A DNA stretch of 64,000 nt from Pseudoduganella albidiflava (GCF_004322755.1 NZ_CP036401.1:2480001-2544000), one strand, 5' to 3'; positions 50,871 through 60,516 are shown, counted from the stretch's first letter. A program made the numbers and translations. Notes: generated from the letters alone by a model not told the origin.

Positions 50871-51910
50871 GGCTCCTCGGCGAAGCGGTCGGCATGGCGT
50901 GCCGCGGACCCGTCGCGCCATTGCAGCACCACGTCCGCCACCTGCGCCGCGCTGATCGCGGCCATGCAGGTGCAGGCCTGCGCGCCGGTGCAGGTGTCGC
51001 ATTGCCGGGCACCGCACAGCGACGTGGCGTTCGCGCCGAGTGCGCCCCAGCGGGCGATGTCGATCGGCTGCACCGGCGGGAACAGGCCCAGCGTATTGCG
51101 GCCCAGTGCTGCCGATATGTGCAGCGGCCCGGTGCCGCTGGCGATCAGCCCGTCCGCCATGCCGATGAGTGACACCAGCCCGCCCAGGTCGTAGCGCCCG
51201 CACAGGCTGCGCACGTTCGGGCTGGCCAGCAGGGCCGGCGCTTCGCGCGCCAGCAGTTCGCCCTCGGCACGGCTGCCGGTGATCCAGATCGCGATGCCCG
51301 GATCGCCGGCCAGCCTGGCCGTCAGTTCGGCGTAGCGCGCCAGCGGCCACTCGCGGCCATTGCCGTTCGACTTCGGATGCAGCACCAGGTTGAACGGCGC
51401 CGGGCGGAACAGTTCAGCGATGTCCGGCCCATGCGGCGCCTGCAAGCCATACAGCGGCACGATTTCCGGCAGGGGCGGCAGGTGGTCCATGCCGAGCGGT
51501 TTCAACAACGCGAAGTTGAGCTGGGCCTCGTGCAGGCGCGAACGTGCCCGGGTGAAGTGCGCCAGCCGGTTGCAGTTCCACCAGTGATGCAGGCGGTGGC
51601 TGCTGCCCACGCGGTTCGGTACCCCGGCACGGCGCGCCGCGGCGGCCAGGGCCCGGTGCGGAAACGCGAAGATGACGGTGTCGTACGCCTGTTCCTGGAA
51701 GAAGCGCTCGATGTCCAGCTCTTCCAGGGCAAGTGCCCGGTCGATGAAGGCGCTGCAGCGTGCCACCGGCGCGGCATAGGCGCGGCACAGCATGTCGACC
51801 TCGACACCGGGAATATGCTGCTTGAGAAACCCGGCCAGCGGCAGGGTGAGCACGACGTCACCGATATTATCGGTGCGGCAAATGAGGATGCGTGATGATT
51901 CGGAAGGCAT
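50867..51910 (-). CDS. Glycosyltransferase family 9 (heptosyltransferase-like)
   Basis: A 347-residue protein starting MPSESSRILICRTDNIGDVVLTLPLAGFLKQHIPGVEVDMLC, the GT9 opening. Its donor-binding end has IASGTGPLHISAALGRNTLGLFPPVQP. Near the C-terminus CGARQCDTCTGAQACTCMAAIS contains five Cys in 15 residues, a denser form of the Cys motif seen in many GT9 proteins. It probably adds heptose or another sugar to the LPS inner core at the cytoplasmic face. It is translationally coupled to the following GT gene by ATGA. Only these two surface-glycan genes are in view, so a larger cluster is not implied. Confidence 0.92.
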   Translation of the reverse strand: MPSESSRILICRTDNIGDVVLTLPLAGFLKQHIPGVEVDMLCRAYAAPVARCSAFIDRALALEELDIERFFQEQAYDTVIFAFPHRALAAAARRAGVPNRVGSSHRLHHWWNCNRLAHFTRARSRLHEAQLNFALLKPLGMDHLPPLPEIVPLYGLQAPHGPDIAELFRPAPFNLVLHPKSNGNGREWPLARYAELTARLAGDPGIAIWITGSRAEGELLAREAPALLASPNVRSLCGRYDLGGLVSLIGMADGLIASGTGPLHISAALGRNTLGLFPPVQPIDIARWGALGANATSLCGARQCDTCTGAQACTCMAAISAAQVADVVLQWRDGSAARHADRFAEEP

Positions 51911-52343
51911 TACCGGACTTCTGGTCTCTCTTTATTCTGCCAGCAATTGAACGACGTAATGGACCTGTGCAATGCGGCGGGGCGCAGGCGCGTATTTTAC
52001 GGATGGCGAACGCGTATTGTAACGGCATTGCGCCATTCTGTTCTCGATGAATCGGCATCTTTACACCGCATTACCGCCTTTGACCCGCCATGCGTTCCGG
52101 TACAGGCGCGACATTGCACCATCGGCGTGCACGATGTATTCGACAGCCTACGCATCGATTATGTCAGGCGCATTACCGGCAATGGCGGCGCGGCCGTCGA
52201 AAAATGCCAATGAGTATGAAATGTTGCCAGATGTCACATTGGCGTCATACCCGCTTCCTACAATGGGCGCCGTCTGAAAGCCGCCGGCCGCGTGTGTACG
52301 CCGTTGCCGGCCCCGTGTCCGTTTTTGCCAGTCGACCCAAGCC
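51911..52343. promoter_or_regulatory. Divergent region between glycosyltransferases and chemotaxis receptor
   Basis: 433 bp without a supported gene. TACAAT at 52259-52264 is a fair -10 box for the receptor gene but lacks a matching -35 at 16-18 bp. I checked for a FliA-type TAAAG-N15-GCCGATAA box and did not find it. The left part is AT-richer than its surroundings. Confidence 0.4.
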
Positions 52344-53933
52344 ATGCCGAACATCTTCCGCCGCCACACCGGCGCCCGCGTCGTTGCCGCCTTCGCCGCC
52401 ATCCTCGCCATGCTGGCGATGGTGACCCTCGCTTCCCTCTGGTCGCTGCAGAAAGTGGCCGGCAATGCCGACCTGCTGGTCGACGACAAGCTGGCGCGGC
52501 AGCGCCTGGCCATCGAACTGCGCGCCAGCGAGCAGCTCAACGCGCTGCGTGCGCTGTCGATCGCGCGCAGCGACAGCCTGGAAGTGGGCGACGCCTTCAT
52601 GGCGCAACTGGCGGCCGGCGAGAAAGTCACGCAGCGGCTGGAGCGGCAGCTGGCGGCCTTGCGGGGCGATGCCGGCGAACTGGCGGTGATCGACGCGCTG
52701 CACCGGCAGCAGCAGCGTTTCCGCGCCGCGCGCGACGAGATCTTCAACCAGAAGGAAATGGGCCGCACCCAGCAGGTCGACGCGTTGATCGCTTCAGACT
52801 TCGAGCCGCGCCTGGCCGGCTACATGGGCGCGCTCGACGCGCTGCTGGCGCACCAGGCCCGCGCGGCGCGCCAGGTGTCGGACGATTCGCATGCCACGCT
52901 GGCGGCGATGCGCGTGCTGCTGGGCGGCCTCGGGCTGGCCGCGCTGGTGGCCGGCGCCGTGCTGGCGCTGCTGCTCACGCGCAGCATCGTGCGGCCGCTG
53001 CGCGATGCCGTCGCGTTTGCCGAGCGCACCGCCGAAGGCGACCTGACGGGCACGCTGCGCCATGGCCGCCACGACGAGGTGGGCCAGCTGCTCGATGCGC
53101 TGAACGAGATGGCGCGCCGCCTGGCGGTCACGGTCGGCGGCGTGCGCGATGCGGCGGCGGCCATCGATGCGGCCTCGGTGGAAGTCGCGCATGGCAACCT
53201 GGATTTATCGCGCCGCACCGAACGCCAGGCCGCCACGCTGGAGGAAACGGCGGCAGCGCTGGACCAGCTGGCCACGACCGTGCGCATCAACGGCAGCCAG
53301 GCCATCGACGCCGCCCGGCTGGCGCAGGGCGCGGCGGACGTGGCGGGACAGGGCGGCAGCGCCATCGCGCAAGTGAGCACCACGATGGAAGGCATCAGCC
53401 GCTCGGCGGCCAGGATCGTCGACATCATCGCCGTGATCGACGGCATCGCCTTCCAGACCAATATCCTGGCGCTGAACGCGGCCGTCGAGGCGGCCCGCGC
53501 CGGCGAACAGGGCCGCGGCTTTGCGGTGGTGGCGGGCGAAGTGCGGGCGCTGGCCCAGCGTTCGGCCACCGCGGCGCGCGAGATCAAGGCGCTGATCGGC
53601 GAATCGGTGGCGACCATCGGGCAAGGCACCCACCTGGCCGCCGGCGCGCAAGCCACCATGGGCGGCATGCTGGACCGGGTGGGCGGCGTGAGCGCGCTGA
53701 TGGCGCGCATCGGCGACGCCTCGCATGCCCAGACCGATGGCATCGCGCAGATGAACGATGCGGTGGCCGACCTGGAGCGCGATACGCAGAACAATGCCGC
53801 GCTGGTCGAGCAGGTGGCCGCGGCGTCGGCATCGCTGCGGCAGCAGGCGCAGGTGCTCACCACCCTGGTGCAGCAATTCCGCGTCGTGGCCGTGACGGCA
53901 CCGGCCGGCAAGTCGCTGCCGGCCTTGCGCTGA
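52344..53933 (+). CDS. Methyl-accepting chemotaxis protein
   Basis: A 529-residue inner-membrane receptor. TM1 is about residues 12-32 ([21 protein letters not shown]), a four-helix-bundle periplasmic domain runs about 33-185, and TM2 about 188-210 ([20 protein letters not shown]). HAMP follows ([24 protein letters not shown]). The signalling domain contains the hairpin core [50 protein letters not shown]. There is no C-terminal CheR pentapeptide. Ligand unknown. No che genes lie nearby, so it is an orphan receptor feeding the main chemotaxis array. It ends 9 bp before the convergent glucarate dehydratase stop. Confidence 0.95.
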   Translation: MPNIFRRHTGARVVAAFAAILAMLAMVTLASLWSLQKVAGNADLLVDDKLARQRLAIELRASEQLNALRALSIARSDSLEVGDAFMAQLAAGEKVTQRLERQLAALRGDAGELAVIDALHRQQQRFRAARDEIFNQKEMGRTQQVDALIASDFEPRLAGYMGALDALLAHQARAARQVSDDSHATLAAMRVLLGGLGLAALVAGAVLALLLTRSIVRPLRDAVAFAERTAEGDLTGTLRHGRHDEVGQLLDALNEMARRLAVTVGGVRDAAAAIDAASVEVAHGNLDLSRRTERQAATLEETAAALDQLATTVRINGSQAIDAARLAQGAADVAGQGGSAIAQVSTTMEGISRSAARIVDIIAVIDGIAFQTNILALNAAVEAARAGEQGRGFAVVAGEVRALAQRSATAAREIKALIGESVATIGQGTHLAAGAQATMGGMLDRVGGVSALMARIGDASHAQTDGIAQMNDAVADLERDTQNNAALVEQVAAASASLRQQAQVLTTLVQQFRVVAVTAPAGKSLPALR

Positions 53934-53942
53934 ACCGCGCGG

Positions 53943-55283
53943 TCAGCGCACCAGGCAGGGCTTCTTGTTGTCGAACCGCCAGTTCGGCACGAGGAACTGC
54001 ATGGCTGCGGCGTCGTCGCGCGCGCCCAGGCCCATGTTCTTGTATGCCTGGTGCGCTTTTTCCAGTTCCGCTTCGTCGAGCTCGATACCCAGGCCCGGCT
54101 TTTGCGGAATGCCGATGAAGCCGCCCTCGATCTTTAGCGGTTCCTTCGTCAGGCGCTGGCCGTCCTGCCAGATCCAGTGCGTGTCGATCGCCGTCACCTT
54201 GCCTGGCGCGGCGGCGCCCACGTGGGTAAACATCGCCAGCGAGATGTCGAAGTGGTTGTTCGAGTGCGAGCCCCACGTCAGGCCGAACATCTGGCACAGC
54301 TGGGCCACGCGCACCGAACCCTGCATGGTCCAGAAGTGCGGGTCGGCCAGCGGGATGTCGACCGATTGCAGCTGGATCGAATGCGCCATCTGGCGCCAGT
54401 CGGTGGCGATCATGTTGGTGGCGGTCGGCAGGCCGGTGGCGCGGCGGAACTCGGCCATCACCTCGCGGCCGGAAAAACCGTTTTCGGCGCCGCACGGGTC
54501 TTCCGCGTAGGCCAGGATGCCGTGCTTGTCGCGGCACACGCGCACCGCTTCCTTCAGCGACCAGGCGCCGTTCGGATCGAGCGTCACGCGCGCCTGCGGG
54601 AAGCGCTCGTGCAGCGCGACGATCGCTTCCATTTCCGCATCGGCGCTCAGCACGCCGCCCTTGAGCTTGAAGTCATTGAAGCCGTAGCGTTCGCGCGTGG
54701 CTTCGGCCAGGCGCACGATGCTTTCCGGCGTCAGCGCTTCCTCGTTGCGCAGGCGGAACCAGGCGTCGCCCGCATCCGGCTCGGCGCGGTAGTCGAGGTT
54801 GGTCTTGTTGCGGTCGCCCACATAGAACAGGTAGCCCAGCATTTCCACCTTGTCGCGCTGGCGGCCCTCGCCCAGCAGGTCGGCCACCGGCACGTTCATG
54901 AACTGGCCCAGCAGGTCGAGCAGCGCCGACTCCATGGCCGTCACGGCGTGGATCGTGATGCGCAGGTCGAAGGTCTGCTGGCCGCGCCCGCCCGCGTCGC
55001 GTTCCGCAAACGTGGTGCGCATGGCGTTCAGGATGTTGTTGTACTCGCCCAGGCTCTTGCCGACGACGAGCTGGCGGGCATCTTCCAGCGTCTGCCGGAT
55101 CTTCTCGCCGCCCGGCACTTCGCCGAGGCCGGTATTGCCGGCGCTGTCGGTCAGGATCACGATATTGCGCGTGAACCAGGCGCCGTGCGCGCCGGAGAGG
55201 TTGAGTAGCATGCTGTCCTGGCCCGCGACGGGCACGACGCGCATGTCGGTGACGGTGGGAGCGCCGGAAACGGTGGTGGTCAT
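53943..55283 (-). CDS. gudD: Glucarate dehydratase
   Basis: A 446-residue enolase-superfamily enzyme, the same length as E. coli GudD. It dehydrates D-glucarate (and L-idarate) to 5-keto-4-deoxyglucarate. Active-site blocks match: DFKLKGG with Lys206/Lys208, TLDPNGAW with metal ligand Asp236, [28 protein letters not shown] with Asn290, PLADPHFW with Asp314 and [12 protein letters not shown] with His340. No garD, garL, gudP transporter or kinase is adjacent, so the pathway is split in this genome. Direct repeats about 120 bp upstream (55401-55432) may be the site of its regulator. Confidence 0.96.
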   Translation of the reverse strand: MTTTVSGAPTVTDMRVVPVAGQDSMLLNLSGAHGAWFTRNIVILTDSAGNTGLGEVPGGEKIRQTLEDARQLVVGKSLGEYNNILNAMRTTFAERDAGGRGQQTFDLRITIHAVTAMESALLDLLGQFMNVPVADLLGEGRQRDKVEMLGYLFYVGDRNKTNLDYRAEPDAGDAWFRLRNEEALTPESIVRLAEATRERYGFNDFKLKGGVLSADAEMEAIVALHERFPQARVTLDPNGAWSLKEAVRVCRDKHGILAYAEDPCGAENGFSGREVMAEFRRATGLPTATNMIATDWRQMAHSIQLQSVDIPLADPHFWTMQGSVRVAQLCQMFGLTWGSHSNNHFDISLAMFTHVGAAAPGKVTAIDTHWIWQDGQRLTKEPLKIEGGFIGIPQKPGLGIELDEAELEKAHQAYKNMGLGARDDAAAMQFLVPNWRFDNKKPCLVR

Positions 55284-55400
55284 GGTGATATCCAGTGAGT
55301 GGTGGAACTTGCCGGGACGGTCTTTCCCGGCTTTGCTTGAAGCGATCTTAAAGGCTGATCAATTCAAGAACAAACCAATTGCTGATTCCACCGAATCACT

Positions 55401-55432
55401 AATTGAATCGATCACCAATTGAATCAATCACT
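55401..55432. repeat. 16-bp direct repeat upstream of gudD
   Basis: AATTGAATCGATCACC (55401-55416) and AATTGAATCAATCACT (55417-55432) stand head to tail, differing at two positions, with a degenerate third CGAATCACT before them (55392-55400). Each contains GATTCAATT on the gudD strand, and GATCAATTC recurs at 55357. They look like a phased operator array for gudD. Confidence 0.65.
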
Positions 55433-55472
55433 CATAGTGAACCGACCGGGCCGTATCGATGGCCGCGCAATG

Positions 55473-56654
55473 TCACGATGCGCGCAGGCGCGCCATGAAC
55501 TCGCCCAGCCGCCGGAGTGCTTCGGCCAGGTGCGCGGCGCTGGCCGCATACGACAGCCGCACATGGGTATCGGCACCGCACTGCCCGAAATCCTTGCCAG
55601 GCGTGAGGGCGACATGGGCTTCCTGCAGCACCCGCTCGCAGAACTGCCACGACGTGAGCCCCGTGCCGCTGACGTCGAAGTACACGTAGAACGCGCCGTC
55701 CGGCGGCACGGGCACGGGCAGGCCGATGTCGGCCAGGCCTTCCAGCACCAGCTTGCGGCGCCGGCCGAATTCCAGCCGGCGCTCCTCGCAGACGGCCAGC
55801 GACGCGTCCGTGAAGCAGGCCAGCGCCGCCTGCTGGGCGATCGTCGACGGGCAGATGTAGTAGTTCTGCGCCAGCCGCTCCATCGTCGGTACCAGCGCTT
55901 CTGGCACCACGCACCAGCCGAGCCGCCAGCCCGTCATGCCGAAGTATTTGGAGAAACTGTTGATGACGATGGCGTCGTCGTCGACCGCCAGCACGGTTTG
56001 CGGCGGCCGGCCCGCGCCATCCCGGTCGCCCAGGTTCAGGTAGATCTCGTCGACGATGCGCCAGGCATCGTGGCGGCGCGCCCAGTCGCAGATCGCGGCC
56101 AGCTCGTCCGGCGGGACCGAGGTGCCGGTGGGGTTCGATGGCGTCGCCACCATCACGCCGCGGGTGCGTTCGCTCCAGTTGGCCCGCACGCTGGCGGCGT
56201 CCAGCTGGAAGCGCGAGGCCGGGCCGGTGGCCACCAGCCGGACATCGGCGCCGAAGCTGCCGAGGAACTGGCGGTTGCACGGGTAGGACGGGTCGCCCAC
56301 GATGACTTCGTCGCCCGGGTCGACCAGCGCGGCCGTGACCAGCAGCAGCGCGGCCGAGGCACCGGCCGTGACGATGATGCGTTCCGGCGCGATCGATACG
56401 CCGTGCTCGCGCAGGTAGAAGCCGGCCAGGGCCTGGCGCAGCGCGGGCATGCCGAGGGCCGCCGTATAGGGCAGGGCGCCTGCGCGCGCCGCCTCGGCCG
56501 CCGCTTCCAGCACGGCGGGCGGCGCGCCGAAATCGGGTTCGCCCAGGCTGAGGCGGATCACGTCATGTCCCAGCTCGCCCAGGGCGGCGGCGCGCTTGCC
56601 GAATTCCATGGCGAAGAATGGGTCGATGGCTTTGGCGCGTTGTGAAATCTTCAT
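55473..56654 (-). CDS. Class I/II pyridoxal-phosphate aminotransferase
   Basis: A 393-residue fold-type I enzyme from the ATG at 56654 (MKISQRAKAIDPFFAMEFGKRAAAL); the ORF reading to 56732 adds an unsupported leader. Key sites: LSLGEPDFGAPP, PYTAALGMPALRQALAGFY, TPSNPTGTSVPPDEL, VDEIYLNL, and INSFSKYFGMTGWRLGW with PLP lysine Lys236. The C-terminus carries HVRLSYAAS with the carboxylate-binding Arg. The substrate pair is not clear; aspartate, alanine or aromatic acceptors are all possible. It is divergent from the MBL-fold gene over 110 bp. Confidence 0.92.
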   Translation of the reverse strand: MKISQRAKAIDPFFAMEFGKRAAALGELGHDVIRLSLGEPDFGAPPAVLEAAAEAARAGALPYTAALGMPALRQALAGFYLREHGVSIAPERIIVTAGASAALLLVTAALVDPGDEVIVGDPSYPCNRQFLGSFGADVRLVATGPASRFQLDAASVRANWSERTRGVMVATPSNPTGTSVPPDELAAICDWARRHDAWRIVDEIYLNLGDRDGAGRPPQTVLAVDDDAIVINSFSKYFGMTGWRLGWCVVPEALVPTMERLAQNYYICPSTIAQQAALACFTDASLAVCEERRLEFGRRRKLVLEGLADIGLPVPVPPDGAFYVYFDVSGTGLTSWQFCERVLQEAHVALTPGKDFGQCGADTHVRLSYAASAAHLAEALRRLGEFMARLRAS

Positions 56655-56764
56655 GGTGTGGAGGCATGCGTTGCGGTTCGGAACCCGCCAGTGTAGCGGG
56701 GATGGCCATGATAATGAAGCCGCCGGGTACACTGGCTGCTTTCCAGCTCCCGCCAGCCCGACTG

Positions 56765-58132
56765 ATGACCCAGCCCGACCTCACCATTTCCCGCATCCTG
56801 CACGCCGGCTATGTGTTCGGGTGCGGCGGCACGCGCATCGCGTTCGATCCGGTCTTCGAGAACCCGTTCAGCCGCAACTGCCACGCCTTTCCGGACGTGC
56901 GCTTCGACGTCGACCAGATCCGCCGCGAGCGTTTCGACGCCGTCTTCATCTCGCACTTCCACGATGACCACTGCTCGCTGGACAGCCTGGACCTGCTCGA
57001 CCGCGCCACCCCGCTGTACCTGTATTGCCTGTTCGGCGAGCTGTTCGACATGGTGCGGCAGCTGGGTTTTACGCAGGTCACGCCGTTGCGGCTGAATGAA
57101 CCCGTCGGCATCGGTCCGTTCCAGGTCACCCCGCGCGAAGCGATGGATGCGGACGTGGACTCGATGTTCCAGGTGCGGGCGGCCGGCATGAACGTGCTCA
57201 ACGTCGTCGATTCATGGATCGACGACGGCACGCTTGCCCAGCTGGTGGAGCAGGGCCCATGGGACATGGTGCTGTGGCCCTTCCAGACCATGCGCGAACT
57301 CGAAGTGCTGGCCCCGTCGCGCTACACGGCCGCGCCGCCGGAGCTGCCGGAAGAATGGATCGCCCAGTTGCAGGCACTGGCGCCCCGTTATGTCGTGCCC
57401 AGTTCCTGCCAGTTCCGGCAGGAACCCTGGTCCTGGTACAACCGCGCCTTCTTCCCGATCTCGTATGCCCTCTTCACGGCGGAAGTGACGCGCGCGCTGT
57501 CCACGGCCACGGTGGTGCGTCTCGATCCATCGGTGTCGGTGACGCTGGATGCCGTGTCGCTGCGGCCGGCGCCGCCCCTCGGCTGGGTGATTCCCGTCGG
57601 CCCGCAGGATGTCGACTACGTCTATGAAGGCAACGCCGCCGCGCCGCACACCAGCGAGATCGCCCGGCATTTCGGCCCGCTGACAGAGGCGCAGCTGGCC
57701 CGCGTGACCGATTACTGCCGCAGCGAACTGCCGGCGAAGTACGGTGAGGTGGAAGCCGCGTCGGAATACTTCGACGAGCCCCGCACCTGGCAGCTGTCGA
57801 TCTACGATCACGCGGGCGTGGCCACGCATTTCCGCTACCGCCTGCCACCGGGCGGCCCGGCCGTGCTGGACGACAGCGCCGCGGCGCCCGGCTGGCTCAC
57901 GGAAATCCCGGCCGCCAAGCTGTGGGCCGCGCTGGAAGAAGGCGAGGCGCTGACCTCGGTGTATTTGCGCATCAACGATCCCGTGGGCGAAGCCGCCTTC
58001 GATGCCGGCACCGAACGCGCCCTCGCCGGCGCCGAGGTGGTCGACGATCCGCTGATCCGCTGCCTGTTCAGCGATACCTTCGGGGCTTACCAGGCCGCGC
58101 AGCTGCGCCGGCTGCTGGCACGCCCGGCCTGA
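56765..58132 (+). CDS. MBL-fold metallohydrolase
   Basis: A 455-residue cytoplasmic protein from the ATG at 56765. The metallo-beta-lactamase motif is ISHFHDDH with His64, His66, Asp68 and His69. The fold starts ISRILHAGYVFGCGGTRIAFDPVFENPFSRNC, as in UlaG/RomA-like members. A C-terminal part of about 200 residues (from about 250) is unlike the simple UlaG length and has no domain I can name; it contains YVYEGNAAAPHTSEIARHFGPLTEAQLARVTDY. The protein could be a phosphodiesterase or lactonase. No pathway context except the divergent aminotransferase. Confidence 0.82.
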   Translation: MTQPDLTISRILHAGYVFGCGGTRIAFDPVFENPFSRNCHAFPDVRFDVDQIRRERFDAVFISHFHDDHCSLDSLDLLDRATPLYLYCLFGELFDMVRQLGFTQVTPLRLNEPVGIGPFQVTPREAMDADVDSMFQVRAAGMNVLNVVDSWIDDGTLAQLVEQGPWDMVLWPFQTMRELEVLAPSRYTAAPPELPEEWIAQLQALAPRYVVPSSCQFRQEPWSWYNRAFFPISYALFTAEVTRALSTATVVRLDPSVSVTLDAVSLRPAPPLGWVIPVGPQDVDYVYEGNAAAPHTSEIARHFGPLTEAQLARVTDYCRSELPAKYGEVEAASEYFDEPRTWQLSIYDHAGVATHFRYRLPPGGPAVLDDSAAAPGWLTEIPAAKLWAALEEGEALTSVYLRINDPVGEAAFDAGTERALAGAEVVDDPLIRCLFSDTFGAYQAAQLRRLLARPA

Positions 58133-58155
58133 AGGGCTTACTTGCCCGGCGCGGG

Positions 58156-58878
58156 CTACTTACCCAATAAATACAGCGACTGCTCCCAGTCGTCCTGCCA
58201 GGCATGCAGGAAGTCATGCGATGCAAAGGCCCGTTTCAGGGGACCGAGCGGCACGCGGTATACGTCGTGCAACCCCAGCGCCAGCGTGACCGGATTCCAC
58301 ACAGCGTTGCGCTTCGATTTCCTCGCGCTGGCCTTGACGCGCGCGCCGTCGTCGCCAAAGATGCCGATCGCCTCGTCGAGCGCCTTGTCCAGGTCGAGCC
58401 GCACCAGCCGCGCGAACGCCGCCAGCACTTCCGCCTTGCCGATGCCGTACTGCGATTCGCTGGCCGCCGGCGCTGGGCGGGCGGCCGACTCTGCCGCCGC
58501 CTCCGCCTCGTGTTTCAGCTTGCCGGCAAGCCGCTCCAGGTCTTTCTTCTGGAAGCGCAACTGGTCGAGCGGCCGCCGGAAACCCGGTTCGGGAAGCCGC
58601 GCAACGATCTTGTACGCATCCTTCGTCATCGTCATCAGCACGTCGTCGCTGCCGGCCGCCAGCCGCGCGATGTCGCCTTCGAAGAAGATCGGCGCCGCAT
58701 AGCCGCCGTTCGCGTCGCCGAACAGTTCCGGGTACGCCGGATCGTAGTCCAGCCAAACGTAGGGCGTGAGGCCATGCTCGAGCAGGCGGGCCAGTGTCCA
58801 GGGGGATGCGGTCTGCAGCGCCAGCCAGGCGCAGGCTTCGTCTGTGGTGGCGCGGAAGGGCAGGTCGGTGGTACTCAT
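58156..58878 (-). CDS. Hypothetical protein, 240 aa, conserved-looking termini
   Basis: I do not recognise a named family. The ATG at 58878 is preferred to the one at 58914 because the 12-residue extension is out of character. The N-half reads DEACAWLALQTASPWTLARLLEHGLTPYVWLDYDPAYPELFG and APIFFEGDIARLAAGSDDVLMTMTKDAYKIVARLPEPGFRRPLDQLRFQKKDLERL. A Lys/Glu/Ala-rich helix (about 118-140) leads to a basic patch ASARKSKRNAVWNPVTLALGLHDVYRVPLGPLKRAFASHDFLHAWQDDW. The design (sensor-like N-part, charged linker, basic C-part) resembles nucleic-acid-associated proteins of mobile DNA, but that is only an impression. It ends convergent with the MBL-fold gene. Confidence 0.7.
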   Translation of the reverse strand: MSTTDLPFRATTDEACAWLALQTASPWTLARLLEHGLTPYVWLDYDPAYPELFGDANGGYAAPIFFEGDIARLAAGSDDVLMTMTKDAYKIVARLPEPGFRRPLDQLRFQKKDLERLAGKLKHEAEAAAESAARPAPAASESQYGIGKAEVLAAFARLVRLDLDKALDEAIGIFGDDGARVKASARKSKRNAVWNPVTLALGLHDVYRVPLGPLKRAFASHDFLHAWQDDWEQSLYLLGK

Positions 58879-59015
58879 GGATCTTTCGGACGGATCGTGG
58901 CGGGAGAGCGCCATTGTAGTGCACTGACCCGGCCGCCACGGGCTGTTCCGGCGATAATGGCGGTTGCAGGAACTACCGTGGCCGGCTGCCGGCCGACAGC
59001 AAACCGAGGAACACC

Positions 59016-59780
59016 ATGCACGAACTCATTTCGCAATTGCTCCGCCTGTACCTGCCCGCCGGCGCACCCGTGCCGGAGGGGCTCGAACAGCATCTCGACG
59101 GGCGCATGACGCGCGCCTTCGATCTCGCGCACGGCGGCGCGGTGCGCGCCATCGTCATCCCGTTCGACCGCCAGCCCCAGGCCAACGGCGCCGACCCGTG
59201 GGAACGCCTGTGCGAGGCGGCCAACGCGCTGCAGGGCGAGCTGGGATTGCCGGCACCGGCCGTGAGCATCTCCGGCGCTGCCGGGTTCCGGCTCTGGCTG
59301 TCGTTCCAGGAGCCGGTGCCGGCCGCCATCGCGCAGGAATTCCTCGGGCAGGTGGTGGCTGCCTACTGCTCCGGCGTGGTCCTGCCGCAGCACGGCGTGC
59401 TGGCGCTGGTCGAGCTGCCGCCCTGCCTGAACGGCGCGACGGGCAAGTGGGCCGCGTTCATCCACCCCGGCATGGGCGCATCGTTCGCCGACGAACCGGC
59501 GCTGGAAATGCCGCCGCCGCCCGCCGCCCAGGCGGCATTCTTGCAGGGGTTGGAATCGATCAGCCAGGAACAGTTCCGGCATGCGCTGGCGGTGCTGGCG
59601 CGCGGCGCCGGCATGGCCGAAGCCGAGACGCAGGCCGCGACGGATGCCGTGGCGCCCGCGCCAGCGTCGGCCGTGCCGCCCGGGCTGCTGCTGAAGGACG
59701 CCACGCTGGAAGACATCGTGCGCCTGCTGCACGCCAGGAATATCGAGCCCACCTTCCGCCACCTGCTGCCGCCGCGCTAG
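59016..59780 (+). CDS. Hypothetical protein, 254 aa, faint primase-like segment
   Basis: No family recognised with confidence. The protein is cytoplasmic with no signal or membrane part. The central stretch PAPAVSISGAAGFRLWLSFQEPVPAAIAQEFLGQVV (about 79-115) resembles the 'SG..aHvWi.F.epvpa..Ar..g' block of archaeo-eukaryotic primase domains in TOTE-type conflict proteins, but the catalytic His is replaced (FRLW for AHVW). The following KWAAFIHPGMGASFADEPALEMPPPPAAQAAFL also echoes their C-terminal segment. An Ala-rich linker leads to a short C-terminal helical end TLEDIVRLLHARNIEPTFRHLLPPR. A degenerate, non-catalytic relative is one reading; coincidence is another. Confidence 0.65.
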   Translation: MHELISQLLRLYLPAGAPVPEGLEQHLDGRMTRAFDLAHGGAVRAIVIPFDRQPQANGADPWERLCEAANALQGELGLPAPAVSISGAAGFRLWLSFQEPVPAAIAQEFLGQVVAAYCSGVVLPQHGVLALVELPPCLNGATGKWAAFIHPGMGASFADEPALEMPPPPAAQAAFLQGLESISQEQFRHALAVLARGAGMAEAETQAATDAVAPAPASAVPPGLLLKDATLEDIVRLLHARNIEPTFRHLLPPR

Positions 59781-59808
59781 GTTTCCTTCGCGCGGGCTGC
59801 CCGCGTGC

Positions 59809-60516
59809 CTATTTCCTGCCTTTCGCCTTGTCGCCGCCGGCGAACTGCTCGATCTTGCCGGTGGGCCCGGAGACGATCAGCAGGTCGGCCGGCAGGATGC
59901 GCGTTTCCGGCCGCGCGTGCTGGAAGTCTTCATTCTGGCGCTTGACGCCGACCACCGTCACGCCATAGCGCGTGCGCACATGCGATTCGGCCAGCGTGAC
60001 GTGGTGGGTGTCGGCCGGCGCATGGATCTTGGCGATCGCAAAGCCGTCCTCGAACTCGATGAAATCCATCATGCGGCCCGTGATGAGGTGGGCGACGCGT
60101 GCGCCCATGTCCGCTTCCGGATACACCACGTGATGGGCGCCGATGCGGGTGGCGATCTGGCCGTGTTCAGGCGTCAGCGCCTTGACCCAGATATCCTTGA
60201 TGCCCAGTTCCGTCAGCACCATCAGGGTCATCAGGCTTGCCGCCAGGTCGGAGCCAATCGCCACGATGGCGTGCGAGAAGTCCGCCACGCCCAGCTGCAG
60301 CATCACGTTCTCGTTGGTGGAATCGGCCTGCACGGCATGCGTGAGGCGGTCGCCCCACACCTGCACCAGCTCTTCCTTCTTGTCGACGCCCATCACGTCG
60401 TGGCCAAGGTGCATCAGCGATTGCGCCACGGCGCCGCCGAACCGGCCCAGGCCGATGACGATGACGCTGTCGCTGGCGGAAAACGCGAACTGCTCCGTAA
60501 AAATCCTACCCCACAA
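59809..60516 (-). CDS. Potassium channel regulatory subunit, KtrA/TrkA type
   Basis: A 235-residue RCK protein. The best start is the TTG at 60516, preceded by GAGGAG with ideal spacing; it overlaps the end of the transporter gene by 11 bp. The RCK N-domain opens DSVIVIGLGRFGGAVAQSLMHLGHDVMGVDKKEE (GxGxxG, acidic end of beta-2 for NAD/ATP). AVQADSTNENVMLQLGVADFSHAIVAIG follows. The C-terminal RCK_C domain spans about 150-225. It gates the membrane subunit encoded just upstream in response to nucleotides. Translational coupling keeps the subunits in ratio. Confidence 0.92.
   Translation of the reverse strand: MWGRIFTEQFAFSASDSVIVIGLGRFGGAVAQSLMHLGHDVMGVDKKEELVQVWGDRLTHAVQADSTNENVMLQLGVADFSHAIVAIGSDLAASLMTLMVLTELGIKDIWVKALTPEHGQIATRIGAHHVVYPEADMGARVAHLITGRMMDFIEFEDGFAIAKIHAPADTHHVTLAESHVRTRYGVTVVGVKRQNEDFQHARPETRILPADLLIVSGPTGKIEQFAGGDKAKGRK

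Noticed and set aside
55473..55615. Short ORFs in the gudD-aminotransferase gap
   Set aside because: They overlap the aminotransferase 3' end in another frame and lack start signals.
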